Part shown: positions 7,558 to 15,318 of the stretch, piece after piece
Layout of the letters: each line of letters starts with the position of its first letter
Position numbering within the stretch: the first letter of the stretch is position 1
From: a virus
Virus record (IMG/VR): IMGVR_UViG_3300033182_000531
Coordinates: 1 to 31,225 of that record
DNA: 31,225 bases
Reading direction: 5' to 3' (one strand)
Program-made: the position numbers and the translations under genes
Notes under the pieces: model-generated
Databases searched by the model: none
What the model was told of the DNA's origin: nothing
What the model saw: the letters and a program-made list of their open reading frames with translations, nothing else

Positions 7558-10500
7558 ATGTCCAAGGACTTGCCCTCATATGAGGAGTTTGCTGAAGACA
7601 ACAGCAATCTTCCCTCAATAGATGATTATATTACAGAAGAGAATGCAGAGGAACTCCCTTCTGTAGAGGATTATATTGTAGAAGAAGTAGTAGAAGAAGG
7701 AATACAAACAATTGAAGATGCAAATGGTGAATCATTTGCTGAGGTAAAAGATATTGTTCCACCTTGGCCAGAGTTGGTCAAAATGGTCAACGATGTCAGG
7801 GCAGATATACCTGACATTCCAGAAATTAAATACTATGATAAAGAACTTGAGGAACTTGCTGAACAAATCAGTAATCTTCCAGAAGTCAAGTATTATGATA
7901 GAGAAGTAGAAGCAATATGTGACCAGGTTGACCTTATAAGACAGCAGGTAAAAGATTTACCAGAAGTCAAATACTATGATGAGCAAGTTGATGCTATTGA
8001 AGATAGAATTGACTCTCTTCAAACTGATGTTGCAAATTTACCTGAAGTCAAGTATTACGACGCAGAGATAGAAGCAATTTGTGAAGCAATAGATGCAGTC
8101 AAGGTATCGATCCCTAAGTTTCCTAAGTGGATCAATGAAGTAAATGAGGTCCCTGATTTTTCATGGATCGGTAAAACATTTAGTGTCATTGATGATGACT
8201 TTGTAAAAGTCAACGATACAATTGAATCTTTAAAGGATAGTGTAAGACTTGATCTTAAGAAAATTTCAGAAGATAATGAAGTTACACATTTTGAAAATAG
8301 AGTTCAATTTGGCACTGAAGTAAAAGATCTTGATAATAAATTAGGAGAAGAAAAAGATAAGATTTGGAAAGAACTTCGTGATTCTTCCATGAAAATATGG
8401 GAGTATCACAAGGAATTCAAAGATGATGATCGTAAGTTAAAGAAGCAAATTCTTGGAGAATATAATAAGTTAAAAGAAAGTATAAAAGCAGAACTTAAAG
8501 AAGTAAGTCAGGAAAGTGTCAAAACTGATGAACTTCTTCTTAAGTATTTTACTGAGTTAAGAGAGGAGATTACAAATCTTCCTGAGGTAAAATATTATGA
8601 TGAAGATATTGATTATGTAAAATCAGACATTAAAGAACTTTTTGATCTTGTCAAAACTATTAAACAAGAGCAAAAAGAACTTCAAGATATTCAAGAAGGT
8701 TTACTCAATGAACCTCCATCAACACCAGAATCTGTAGATGGTCAAAGTGATCCATTAACTCCAATGGATCAAAAATTTGCAACACTTGATGATCTTGCAA
8801 GTCATTACAGATTATTCATTAATAGAATTCAACAACAGATTTCTACCATTGGTGGTGGTGGTGCTGGATTCATCAAAGACCTTGATGATGTCACCTTCAA
8901 TGAATCAACTGGTGAAAATCAACTTCTCATTTATAATGGATCTAAGTGGGTAGGTATTGCTAGCACTGCTTTAGGTTCTGGTGGTGGAGGAGGGTCCTCC
9001 GTTGGTGCTGCTGGAACATGGGCAGTAAATTCTGCTGGTATTCATACTACTAAGAATATTGGTGTTGGCACAACTGCTAGAAGTGATTATGCACTCTATG
9101 TTGAAGGTGATCAATATGTTGACGGAAACATCACTGTTGGTGGAACAATTACATATGAAGATGTCAAAAACGTAGATTCTCTTGGTATTGTCACTGCAAG
9201 AACTGGTGTTGATGTATTGGCAGGTGGTATTAATGTAGTTGGAATTTCAACCATTAGTGTTGCTGGAGTAGGAACTGTTAGTGTTGGTGTCGGAACTACT
9301 GCACTATTAGTTGATGGTGATGCAAGAGTCATCGGAATCTTAACAGTTGGTAGAGGGTCGGTTACTATTGATGGTGACAACAATACTATTACATCTGGTA
9401 TTGTTACTATTACAAATTCTACTATTAGTATTGGTGATAACGTTACTATTAATTCTTCTGCGACAGGTATTAACTCAGCACCTAATGTTCTTTATGTTGC
9501 AAAAGACGGAAGTGATGATAATAACGGCACATCCATTGATAATGCAAAATTAACTATTGCAAGTGCGGTTTCTATTGCTCAGTCAGGAACGACTATCAAA
9601 GTTCTCTCTGGTAATTATGTAGAATCTAATCCAATTGAACTTCCCGCATTTACTGCTGTCGTTGGTGATGATTTAAGAACAGTTAAGGTTCTTCCAAGCA
9701 CAACAGACAGTGATATCTTCCACGTAAACAAAGGATGTAAACTTGCAAACATGACTTTCTCTGGTCATGTCGCACCCGCAGCAGCAGTTGCTTTCCCATC
9801 AGCAGGAGCAACCAATGTTGGTGGTGGAAAGTGGAAAGGTCCATATATTCAAAACTGTACCAGTGACACCACAACTGGAACTGGTATCTATATTGATGGT
9901 GACAAGGCAGTAAAAACAAAATCAATGAACGTTGACGCATTCACCCAATATAATCAGGGTGGTGTTGGAGTTGCTGTTACTAATGAGGGATATGCTCAGT
10001 TAGTTTCTGTGTTTACTATTTGTTGTGATAAAGCAATTACGGTTCATAAGGGTGGTCAAGCAGATCTAGCAAATAGTAATTGTAGTTTTGGAACTCAAGG
10101 ATTAGTTGCTGATGGAGTCAGTCCTGAGCAGTTTACTGGAATTGTGACTGCATCTGCTGCCGCATCTCAAGATAACGTCACTATTAATGTTGGTGCGGTG
10201 ACAACTAGACCTTATGATGGTCAGGTGGTTTATTTTGATGAGTTGTATAAGTCCATCGAAACCATTACCGTTGGGTCTGGTGGAACTGGATATACCCAAG
10301 CACCAACAGTTACTATTGATGCACCTACAGGTCCAAGTGGAGAAACTGCATCTGCTTTTGCCACCATTGAAAATGGTTCTGTGACAGAGATTTCTATCAT
10401 TAGTAGTGGAAGTCAGTACACCTCTACACCTTCAATCACTATCTCTGGACCTCAAAGTGGAATCAACACTGCGACTGCAACTGCCAATATGGCAGATACT

Positions 10501-10890
10501 TATTACACAATAAATAGTGCTACACCCATCGTTTCTGGAATTACAACATTAACACTTGCAGAAAACTTAATTAATACGGTTGGGGTTGGTTCTACTGCTT
10601 ACTTCTTCCAACAAAGTAAGATCGTTGCAAGTTCTCACACATTTGAATATATCGGTTCTGGTAACACTATTACGTTAGCAACACCAAAACGAGGTGGAGT
10701 TACTGTTCAAGCAAATGAAGTTGTAAGTCAAAATGGTGGAAGAGTAATATATACCAGCACGGACCAAGCAGGTAACTTCAGAATTGGTGATGATCTTCAG
10801 ATCAACCAAGCAACAGGAACTATCAGTGGAAGAGCATTTTCCAAGAGTTTGTTCTCAGAAATAACACCCTTTATCTTAGCACTCAGTTAA
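7558..10890 (+). CDS. Long fibre-like virion protein: coiled coil, triple-beta and beta-helix
   Basis: An 1110-aa protein in three parts. The acidic N-terminus (residues 1-55) has three LPSxx(D/E) repeats. Residues 85-380 are helical with five PE(V/I)KYYD motifs at 88-94, 108-114, 135-141, 162-168 and 342-348, spaced 20, 27, 27 and 180 residues, followed by charged coiled coil. From about residue 430 a Gly-rich linker leads to beta-rich sequence with GVGTTA and YALYVEGD motifs, like the trimeric fibre repeats of phage tail fibres. VLYVAKDGSDDNNGT then opens what looks like a pectin-lyase-type right-handed beta-helix (about residues 645-860). A GYTxxP module lies near 905-980. These are hallmarks of a trimeric appendage, perhaps a whisker or side fibre involved in host contact. 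The first ATG after the late box is used. Confidence 0.82.
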   Translation: MSKDLPSYEEFAEDNSNLPSIDDYITEENAEELPSVEDYIVEEVVEEGIQTIEDANGESFAEVKDIVPPWPELVKMVNDVRADIPDIPEIKYYDKELEELAEQISNLPEVKYYDREVEAICDQVDLIRQQVKDLPEVKYYDEQVDAIEDRIDSLQTDVANLPEVKYYDAEIEAICEAIDAVKVSIPKFPKWINEVNEVPDFSWIGKTFSVIDDDFVKVNDTIESLKDSVRLDLKKISEDNEVTHFENRVQFGTEVKDLDNKLGEEKDKIWKELRDSSMKIWEYHKEFKDDDRKLKKQILGEYNKLKESIKAELKEVSQESVKTDELLLKYFTELREEITNLPEVKYYDEDIDYVKSDIKELFDLVKTIKQEQKELQDIQEGLLNEPPSTPESVDGQSDPLTPMDQKFATLDDLASHYRLFINRIQQQISTIGGGGAGFIKDLDDVTFNESTGENQLLIYNGSKWVGIASTALGSGGGGGSSVGAAGTWAVNSAGIHTTKNIGVGTTARSDYALYVEGDQYVDGNITVGGTITYEDVKNVDSLGIVTARTGVDVLAGGINVVGISTISVAGVGTVSVGVGTTALLVDGDARVIGILTVGRGSVTIDGDNNTITSGIVTITNSTISIGDNVTINSSATGINSAPNVLYVAKDGSDDNNGTSIDNAKLTIASAVSIAQSGTTIKVLSGNYVESNPIELPAFTAVVGDDLRTVKVLPSTTDSDIFHVNKGCKLANMTFSGHVAPAAAVAFPSAGATNVGGGKWKGPYIQNCTSDTTTGTGIYIDGDKAVKTKSMNVDAFTQYNQGGVGVAVTNEGYAQLVSVFTICCDKAITVHKGGQADLANSNCSFGTQGLVADGVSPEQFTGIVTASAAASQDNVTINVGAVTTRPYDGQVVYFDELYKSIETITVGSGGTGYTQAPTVTIDAPTGPSGETASAFATIENGSVTEISIISSGSQYTSTPSITISGPQSGINTATATANMADTYYTINSATPIVSGITTLTLAENLINTVGVGSTAYFFQQSKIVASSHTFEYIGSGNTITLATPKRGGVTVQANEVVSQNGGRVIYTSTDQAGNFRIGDDLQINQATGTISGRAFSKSLFSEITPFILALS
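7819..8061 (+). repeat. Tandem PEVKYYD repeats in the fibre-like protein
   Basis: Four in-frame copies encoding PE(I/V)KYYD followed by a helical segment, with repeat lengths of 20, 27 and 27 residues; a fifth copy lies apart at about 8581-8601. The copies differ at synonymous sites (for example TACTATGAT against TATTACGAC), so they are old rather than recent duplications. They probably form a segmented coiled coil with YYD-marked breaks. Confidence 0.8.
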
Positions 10891-11223
10891 ATGGCACAAT
10901 TAGCACTTAACAGATTTCAAACTGAAACTGCAATTTTGACGACAGATGATCAAACGATCTACACTGCTCCTGCAGGTTACACTGGTATTATCTTGTATGC
11001 CCATATCACCAATTACGGTGCTTCTGCTACAACAGTCACATGTAAGCATGTAAGGTCTGGAACAGAAACAGAAATCATCAACGCAGCAAATGTTCCAGTA
11101 AATGATGCATATATTCCTTTGGATGGAAAATTAGTTTTAGAAACTAATGATTCATTTACAGCAAGTGCTGGTGCGGGAACAACACTTAAAATTCTTCTCT
11201 CAGTTTTGGAGACTGCAAACTAA
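10891..11223 (+). CDS. Small beta-rich virion protein
   Basis: A 110-aa protein beginning directly after the stop of the fibre-like gene. It is beta-rich with few charges: YTAPAGYTGIILYAHI, then alternating strands, a central segment with charged residues, and a hydrophobic C-terminus (LKILLSVLETAN). The pattern 'AP.GyTgii..a.i.N....at.vt' is like small jelly-roll or Ig-like decoration or adaptor domains of phages, but I do not recognise a named family. A short weakly similar style of protein occurs at 22097-22366. Its position behind the fibre suggests an attached or co-assembled virion component. Confidence 0.7.
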   Translation: MAQLALNRFQTETAILTTDDQTIYTAPAGYTGIILYAHITNYGASATTVTCKHVRSGTETEIINAANVPVNDAYIPLDGKLVLETNDSFTASAGAGTTLKILLSVLETAN

Positions 11224-11396
11224 TGCCTAGACTTTTAAGTTCAGTAAACGGATCTAGTCAAGTTGGTATTTCTAGTGACGGAACTGACTTGGGAAATATG
11301 ACACGTTTAAACTATGAAAGTAATAGGGTTCAACTGGATACTACTACTGGAGTAGCAACTGTATTCAGTGACCCTCTTACCATCGTAGGATTATAA
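11223..11396 (+). CDS. Very small protein (57 aa), coupled to the previous gene
   Basis: The ATG overlaps the previous stop by one base (TAATG), and the frame stays open for 57 codons (MPRLLSSVNGSS... ending PLTIVGL). It is rich in Ser, Thr, Gly and Asn, without a membrane segment or metal-binding residues, like the short beta-type proteins around it. The stop TAA lies inside the late promoter of the next gene. Perfect coupling, codon use like its neighbours, and filling of an otherwise empty 200-base gap support a real gene. Function unknown; likely a minor virion component. Confidence 0.6.
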   Translation: MPRLLSSVNGSSQVGISSDGTDLGNMTRLNYESNRVQLDTTTGVATVFSDPLTIVGL

Positions 11397-11399
11397 ATA
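11392..11399 (+). promoter_or_regulatory. Late promoter box containing the stop of the 57-aa gene
   Basis: TATAAATA is the ideal T4 late promoter octamer. Bases 11394-11396 are also the stop codon of the preceding small gene. It lies 21 bases upstream of the ATG at 11421. Confidence 0.7.
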
Positions 11400-11420
11400 T
11401 TTTTATGATCTCTTGTAAAT

Positions 11421-13148
11421 ATGAAAAACGGACGTTGCCCAGCAGGACAATATTACTGTTATACCAACAAGGAGTGTAAACCCATTCCTGCTGGTTTCAT
11501 GGTAGACCCTGAAGGGATGCTCCGCAAAGAGAATGGTGCGACTGTTGATGAAGCAAACAAAAGTGGAGACTCATCTCTCCGTGATTGGTTTAGCAAGAGT
11601 AAATCATCTGACGGAAAACCTGGTTGGGTTCAACTGGGTGGTAAATATGCAGGTAAACCCTGTGCAAGACAACCAGGACAAACCACAAAACCAAAATGTG
11701 GTTCTAGTAAAATGAAGAGAAATCTCTCTAAAGATGAGGAAGAGAGAGCATTCCGTCGTAAAAATCGTAAAGATCCAAATCCAGATAGAAAAGGGAAAGC
11801 AATTAACGTGGCTACTGAAGAATTTACAACACTACCACTTCAAGTTGAAGTTCCTACTGAAATCAGAGACTTTAACTTAGGTTTAATGTTCCGTGAGAGT
11901 TTGGATCAAAACAGTGGGATGCTCTTCATCTTTGATGAAGTAGCAGAACAGTCATTCCATATGAGAGAGACAAGAATTCCTCTTGACATTGCTTTCATCA
12001 CAGAGGAAGGTATCATTGAAAGCATCAAAGAATTAGAACCATTTGACGAGAATCCAGTATACTCAGAAGGAGAGGTACTGTGTGCATTAGAAGTAAACCG
12101 TGGATGGTTCGCAGAAAACAATGTAGAAGTTGGTGACGAGATTGATATTGAAGAAGGCAAGAAAGATGCTTGCTATCATAAAGTCAAGTCACGTTATTCA
12201 GTTTGGCCAAGTGCATATGCATCGGGAGCACTGGTCAAGTGTAGAAAAGTTGGCGCAGCAAATTGGGGAAATAAGACGAAGAAGGAAGAATTTGAACTTG
12301 ATGAAAAGTTTAAAACACAATACGGTGATAAAACTAAACTTTCTCAGTCATCTGAACGTAAATCTTTAGGTAGAGGATCTTCCATTAAGGATGGTTCTAA
12401 AAAGAGTGGTTACGAATCAAAGAAAGAATTTCGTGACCAGTCAATGAAATTAAGAAAACACCGTGAAAGATTTGGTGATTTAGCAAAAGAGGAAACTACT
12501 CTTGATGAAAAGTGTTGGAAAGGTTATGAGAAAAAAGGCATGAAGACCATGTTTGGTAAGAGATATCCAAACTGTGTCAAAAAAGAAGAAGTTGAACAGA
12601 TTGATGAAAAGAAAGGTTGTATGCACAACCATGAAGGTGAAGAGTGTCCAGTACATGGCATTAAAGCATGTCCAGATACGGTAGAGGAAGCAGTAAGAAT
12701 CCCTGCTAAAACTGGTAACATTGTTGATACTTATTTCAATTATAGAGGTAAGTATTATATGTTGAAAATGTTCTTCCCTCAAACTTCTATACCCACAAAA
12801 TCTGATGTTCAACATCAGGTTTCTAAAGTATATCCCGGTGCGAAACTACTAACTTTCAAGGTTTCGGACTATGAACCAGGACAACCACTTCTCCACACAG
12901 AAGGAGCAGCATGGACACGAAAGGCAGGAAAAAATAAAGAGGGTGGACTCAACGAAAAAGGCAGAAAATCTTACGAAAGAGAAAATCCAGGCAGCGACCT
13001 TAAGGCACCTTCAAAGAAGGTTGGAAATCCCCGCAGGGCATCCTTTTGCGCCAGAATGAAGGGTATGAAGAAGAAACTCACCTCTTCTAAAACTGCTAAC
13101 GATCCAGATAGCAGAATCAATAAATCACTTAGAGCCTGGAACTGCTGA
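11421..13148 (+). CDS. Multidomain DUF192 / DUF5872-like / DUF6321-like protein, likely head protein
   Basis: A 575-aa mosaic. Residues 1-115: Cys- and Gly-containing segment (GRCPAGQYYCY, GWVQLGGKYAGKPCARQ, KPKCGSSKMKR). Residues 135-245: DUF192-like domain (FHMRETRIPLDIAFI is the core motif, canonical MWMKNTLIPLDI). Residues 249-285: DUF5872-like motif (CYHKVKSRYSVWPSAYASGA). Residues 355-395: CWKGYEKKGMK with PNCVKK. Residues 400-417: Cys/His cluster (CMHNHEGEECPVHGIKAC), a possible metal site. Residues 431-490: small GKYY...YPGA domain shared with the next gene. Residues 505-575: basic DUF6321-like C-terminus (FCARMKGMKKKL, NKSLRAWNC). DUF names are from memory of motifs. The function is not known; linkage to head genes and protease-like sites between domains suggest an internal head protein. 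Confidence 0.8.
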   Translation: MKNGRCPAGQYYCYTNKECKPIPAGFMVDPEGMLRKENGATVDEANKSGDSSLRDWFSKSKSSDGKPGWVQLGGKYAGKPCARQPGQTTKPKCGSSKMKRNLSKDEEERAFRRKNRKDPNPDRKGKAINVATEEFTTLPLQVEVPTEIRDFNLGLMFRESLDQNSGMLFIFDEVAEQSFHMRETRIPLDIAFITEEGIIESIKELEPFDENPVYSEGEVLCALEVNRGWFAENNVEVGDEIDIEEGKKDACYHKVKSRYSVWPSAYASGALVKCRKVGAANWGNKTKKEEFELDEKFKTQYGDKTKLSQSSERKSLGRGSSIKDGSKKSGYESKKEFRDQSMKLRKHRERFGDLAKEETTLDEKCWKGYEKKGMKTMFGKRYPNCVKKEEVEQIDEKKGCMHNHEGEECPVHGIKACPDTVEEAVRIPAKTGNIVDTYFNYRGKYYMLKMFFPQTSIPTKSDVQHQVSKVYPGAKLLTFKVSDYEPGQPLLHTEGAAWTRKAGKNKEGGLNEKGRKSYERENPGSDLKAPSKKVGNPRRASFCARMKGMKKKLTSSKTANDPDSRINKSLRAWNC

Positions 13149-13149
13149 T

Positions 13150-13464
13150 ATGAAATCATTCAAACAATTTCTCTCAGAAAGCATTACCATTAACGGTGAT
13201 TTTAACGGAATCCTAAATGTAGGTGGTTCTGAACCAGAGCAAGCACAAGAGTCATATTGCGCTGATATCGTTTGGGAAGGAAAGATTTACAGAATGGAAT
13301 TTGAAGGTCACATGATTTCCAAAAATGATTTGGCAGAAGCACTTCAGGGTGAATATCCTGGAGCAATTGTTCATAATGTTTATCCAATGTCAGAACAAAA
13401 AAGTTCTTTGAAAATTAAAAATACGCAAAGATATCAACCAGAAAAATTAACTTGGGGTGACTAA
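13150..13464 (+). CDS. Small protein with T4-type capsid-targeting leader
   Basis: A 104-aa protein whose first ten residues, MKSFKQFLSE, closely follow the leader of T4 internal head proteins (MKTYQEFIAE), which directs them into the prohead core and is cut off by gp21 after the Glu of an (I/L)-x-E site. The expected cut here is after Glu10. The remainder has an acidic stretch and a GKIYRMEF...KNDL...YPGA pattern that recurs in residues 431-490 of the protein encoded just upstream. It begins two bases after that gene's stop, so both are probably made together and packed in the head. It has no catalytic motif. Leader function is inferred from similarity. Confidence 0.75.
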   Translation: MKSFKQFLSESITINGDFNGILNVGGSEPEQAQESYCADIVWEGKIYRMEFEGHMISKNDLAEALQGEYPGAIVHNVYPMSEQKSSLKIKNTQRYQPEKLTWGD

Positions 13465-14771
13465 TGGCTCAGTGGAATAAAAATACACAAGATTATCTAA
13501 ACCAAGAAAGAACACTTTTTGAAGTATATCAAAGAGCCGATAAGTATGGAAACATATATGATGATGTTGGTCAGGGTTTTAATGGTGATTTATTTGGTAG
13601 AGTAAAGATTGCAACTAACTTTACTTTATTTGATGCTCAACACAGATATGAACAGAATGGGCATTTTGATGATGTTATTGTTGGTACTGGTGCAACAGTA
13701 GAACATATTTCAGCAGAAAGTTCTGCAAAATTAGAAGTAGGAACTGCATCCGGTGAATATGTTCATCGTGAGTCCATGAGAGTTTTTCCATATCAACCCG
13801 GAAAATCACTTCAAACTTTGCAAACATTTGTATTTAATGAGGGTAAGGAAAATTTAGTTCAGAGAGCAGGTTATGCTTCCACTGAGAATGGAATCATGCT
13901 GGAACTTAACGGAACTCAACTCAACATCATTAAAAGAACTGCAATTTCTGGTGTAGGAACGACAGTGACGGTTCCACAATCAGAATGGAATCGGGATACT
14001 TTTGATGGTAGTGGTGGATCATCAAATCCAAGTGGAATCACTATGGATATTTCAAAAGCTCAACTTATGTTTACTGAGTATGAGTGGTTGGGTGTTGGAT
14101 GTGTAAGGGTTGGATTTGTTAATTCAAATGGCACATTCCACACTGCACATATCTTTAATCATGCAAATACTTTGGATTCAGTTTATATGACGACAGCAAC
14201 TTTGCCTGTGCGTTATGAAATTGAAAATGTTGGCGTTACTACAGGTTCATCACGAATGAAACAGATTTGTGTATCTGTTCAATCAAATGGTGGATATGAA
14301 AAAGTTGTTAATGAAACAATTATAAGAAGAACATCTGCAACCACTGTTGGAACTTCATTTGAACCACTTGTAAGTGTAAGACTTAAACCAGGATATACTG
14401 ATGGTGTAGCTATCCCTGCACAATTTGGAGCATTCCCAACATCATCTGGTGATGATTTTGAAGTTGTATTAATCAAAAACGCAACACTAACTGGAGCATC
14501 TTTTGGTGATTCGTATTCTACAATTCTTCAACAGGATACATCTGCCACAGCATTAACTGGAGGAACAATTGTAGATACTACATACACTACAGGTGGAGGA
14601 TTTTTCTTTGGACAAGGTTCCTCTATGAGAAAAGAAGCAACATATAATTTTGATATGCAACTTGGAAGAACACAAGCAAAAGAAAGTGATATCTATACAG
14701 TTGCTGCCAGAACATTTACAGGAACTGGAAATATTATTGGATATCTAGGTGTTTACGATCTAACAAGTTAA
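13464..14771 (+). CDS. Virion structural protein of T4-like cyanophages
   Basis: A 435-aa beta-rich protein starting MAQWNKNTQDYLNQERTLFE, a beginning typical of a structural protein present in T4-like cyanophages and absent from T4. It includes blocks such as SAKLEVGTASGEYVHRESMR and RVFPYQPGKSLQTLQTFVF that look like shell or fibre beta-domains, and it has few Cys. Its ATG overlaps the stop of the preceding gene by one base (TAATG). It is followed by the remnant gp17 start and the HNH gene. Role within the particle is not clear from sequence; tail or fibre attachment is possible. Confidence 0.78.
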   Translation: MAQWNKNTQDYLNQERTLFEVYQRADKYGNIYDDVGQGFNGDLFGRVKIATNFTLFDAQHRYEQNGHFDDVIVGTGATVEHISAESSAKLEVGTASGEYVHRESMRVFPYQPGKSLQTLQTFVFNEGKENLVQRAGYASTENGIMLELNGTQLNIIKRTAISGVGTTVTVPQSEWNRDTFDGSGGSSNPSGITMDISKAQLMFTEYEWLGVGCVRVGFVNSNGTFHTAHIFNHANTLDSVYMTTATLPVRYEIENVGVTTGSSRMKQICVSVQSNGGYEKVVNETIIRRTSATTVGTSFEPLVSVRLKPGYTDGVAIPAQFGAFPTSSGDDFEVVLIKNATLTGASFGDSYSTILQQDTSATALTGGTIVDTTYTTGGGFFFGQGSSMRKEATYNFDMQLGRTQAKESDIYTVAARTFTGTGNIIGYLGVYDLTS

Positions 14772-14784
14772 AGAGGTTATTATT

Positions 14785-14808
14785 ATGAGTGAAGTATATC
14801 TTGTATAA
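14785..14808 (+). pseudogene. Remnant of the original gp17 start (MSEVYLV)
   Basis: A 7-codon frame with a good ribosome binding site (AAGAGG at 14771-14776, 8 bases before ATG). MSEVYL resembles the present start of gp17 (MSSSSDVYLG, 15311 on): the stretch AGTGAAGTATATCTTG at 14788-14803 matches 12 of 16 bases at 15323-15338, with differences mostly at third codon positions. It ends inside a late promoter box. The simplest reading is that the HNH gene entered here and cut the first codons off the terminase gene. Confidence 0.6.
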
Positions 14809-14811
14809 ATA
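14804..14811 (+). promoter_or_regulatory. Late promoter box before HNH gene and gp17
   Basis: TATAAATA, perfect late octamer, 21 bases before the GTG of the HNH gene. It is the only late box seen ahead of gp17, so terminase expression may depend on it. It contains the stop of the remnant frame. Confidence 0.65.
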
Positions 14812-14832
14812 TTTTTAGATTGGGATTGAAAT

Positions 14833-15318
14833 GTGTCTGCTATTGTTAAAGTTCCAAAAGAAAGATTGAGTCCAAAAACAGTAAGAAATATTGCTCGCAA
14901 AAACTGGGGACTATCTTGGGAACAAATGGTTGGTATGGATGTCCACCACTTTCCCCCAAGATGTGAGGGAGGTAAAGATATTCCAGAGCATTTATATGTT
15001 TGTAGTAGATATGTTCACAAAAAAATGTGGCACAATGATGCTTGGTTTATGGAAAATTTAAATAAGGCAACACAAAAAAATATTGGCAGAAAACATAGTG
15101 AAGAAACTTGCAGAAAAAAGAGTGAGGCACTAAAAGGTCGTTCTTTTGGGCACAAGTATGAAGGTGGAGAGAAACATCCAAACAGTAAAAAAGTTTCTAT
15201 AAATGGGAAAGTATATGTTTCTCAACAAGAAGCAGCAGATGATGTTGGTATAACAATACAGGGATTATCTTATAGAATGAAACATTGGGGCTCAGAAAGG
15301 GGGTATGAATATGTCTAG
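14833..15318 (+). CDS. HNH homing endonuclease with NUMOD3 and NUMOD1 DNA-binding parts
   Basis: A 161-aa protein starting at GTG; an in-frame stop (14827-14829) just upstream rules out an earlier start. Residues 36-66 hold the nuclease motif (DVHHFPPRCEGG, then NxxxxH-type HKKMWHND), with His38/His39 as likely catalytic residues. Residues 83-106 (GRKHSEETCRKKSEALKGRS) fit the NUMOD3 helical repeat and residues 120-150 (VSINGKVYVSQQEAADDVGI) fit NUMOD1. This is the layout of free-standing homing endonucleases of phages, which cut an allele lacking the gene and spread by repair. Its end overlaps gp17 by 8 bases. Its target is presumably the gp17 start region. The ribosome binding site is weak. 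Confidence 0.88.
   Translation: MSAIVKVPKERLSPKTVRNIARKNWGLSWEQMVGMDVHHFPPRCEGGKDIPEHLYVCSRYVHKKMWHNDAWFMENLNKATQKNIGRKHSEETCRKKSEALKGRSFGHKYEGGEKHPNSKKVSINGKVYVSQQEAADDVGITIQGLSYRMKHWGSERGYEYV
15297..15303 (+). promoter_or_regulatory. Ribosome binding site deciding the gp17 start
   Basis: AAGGGGG ends 7 bases before ATG 15311 but only one base before ATG 15305, so the second ATG (protein MSSSSDVYLG) is the better start. The site lies within the end of the HNH gene. Confidence 0.55.
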
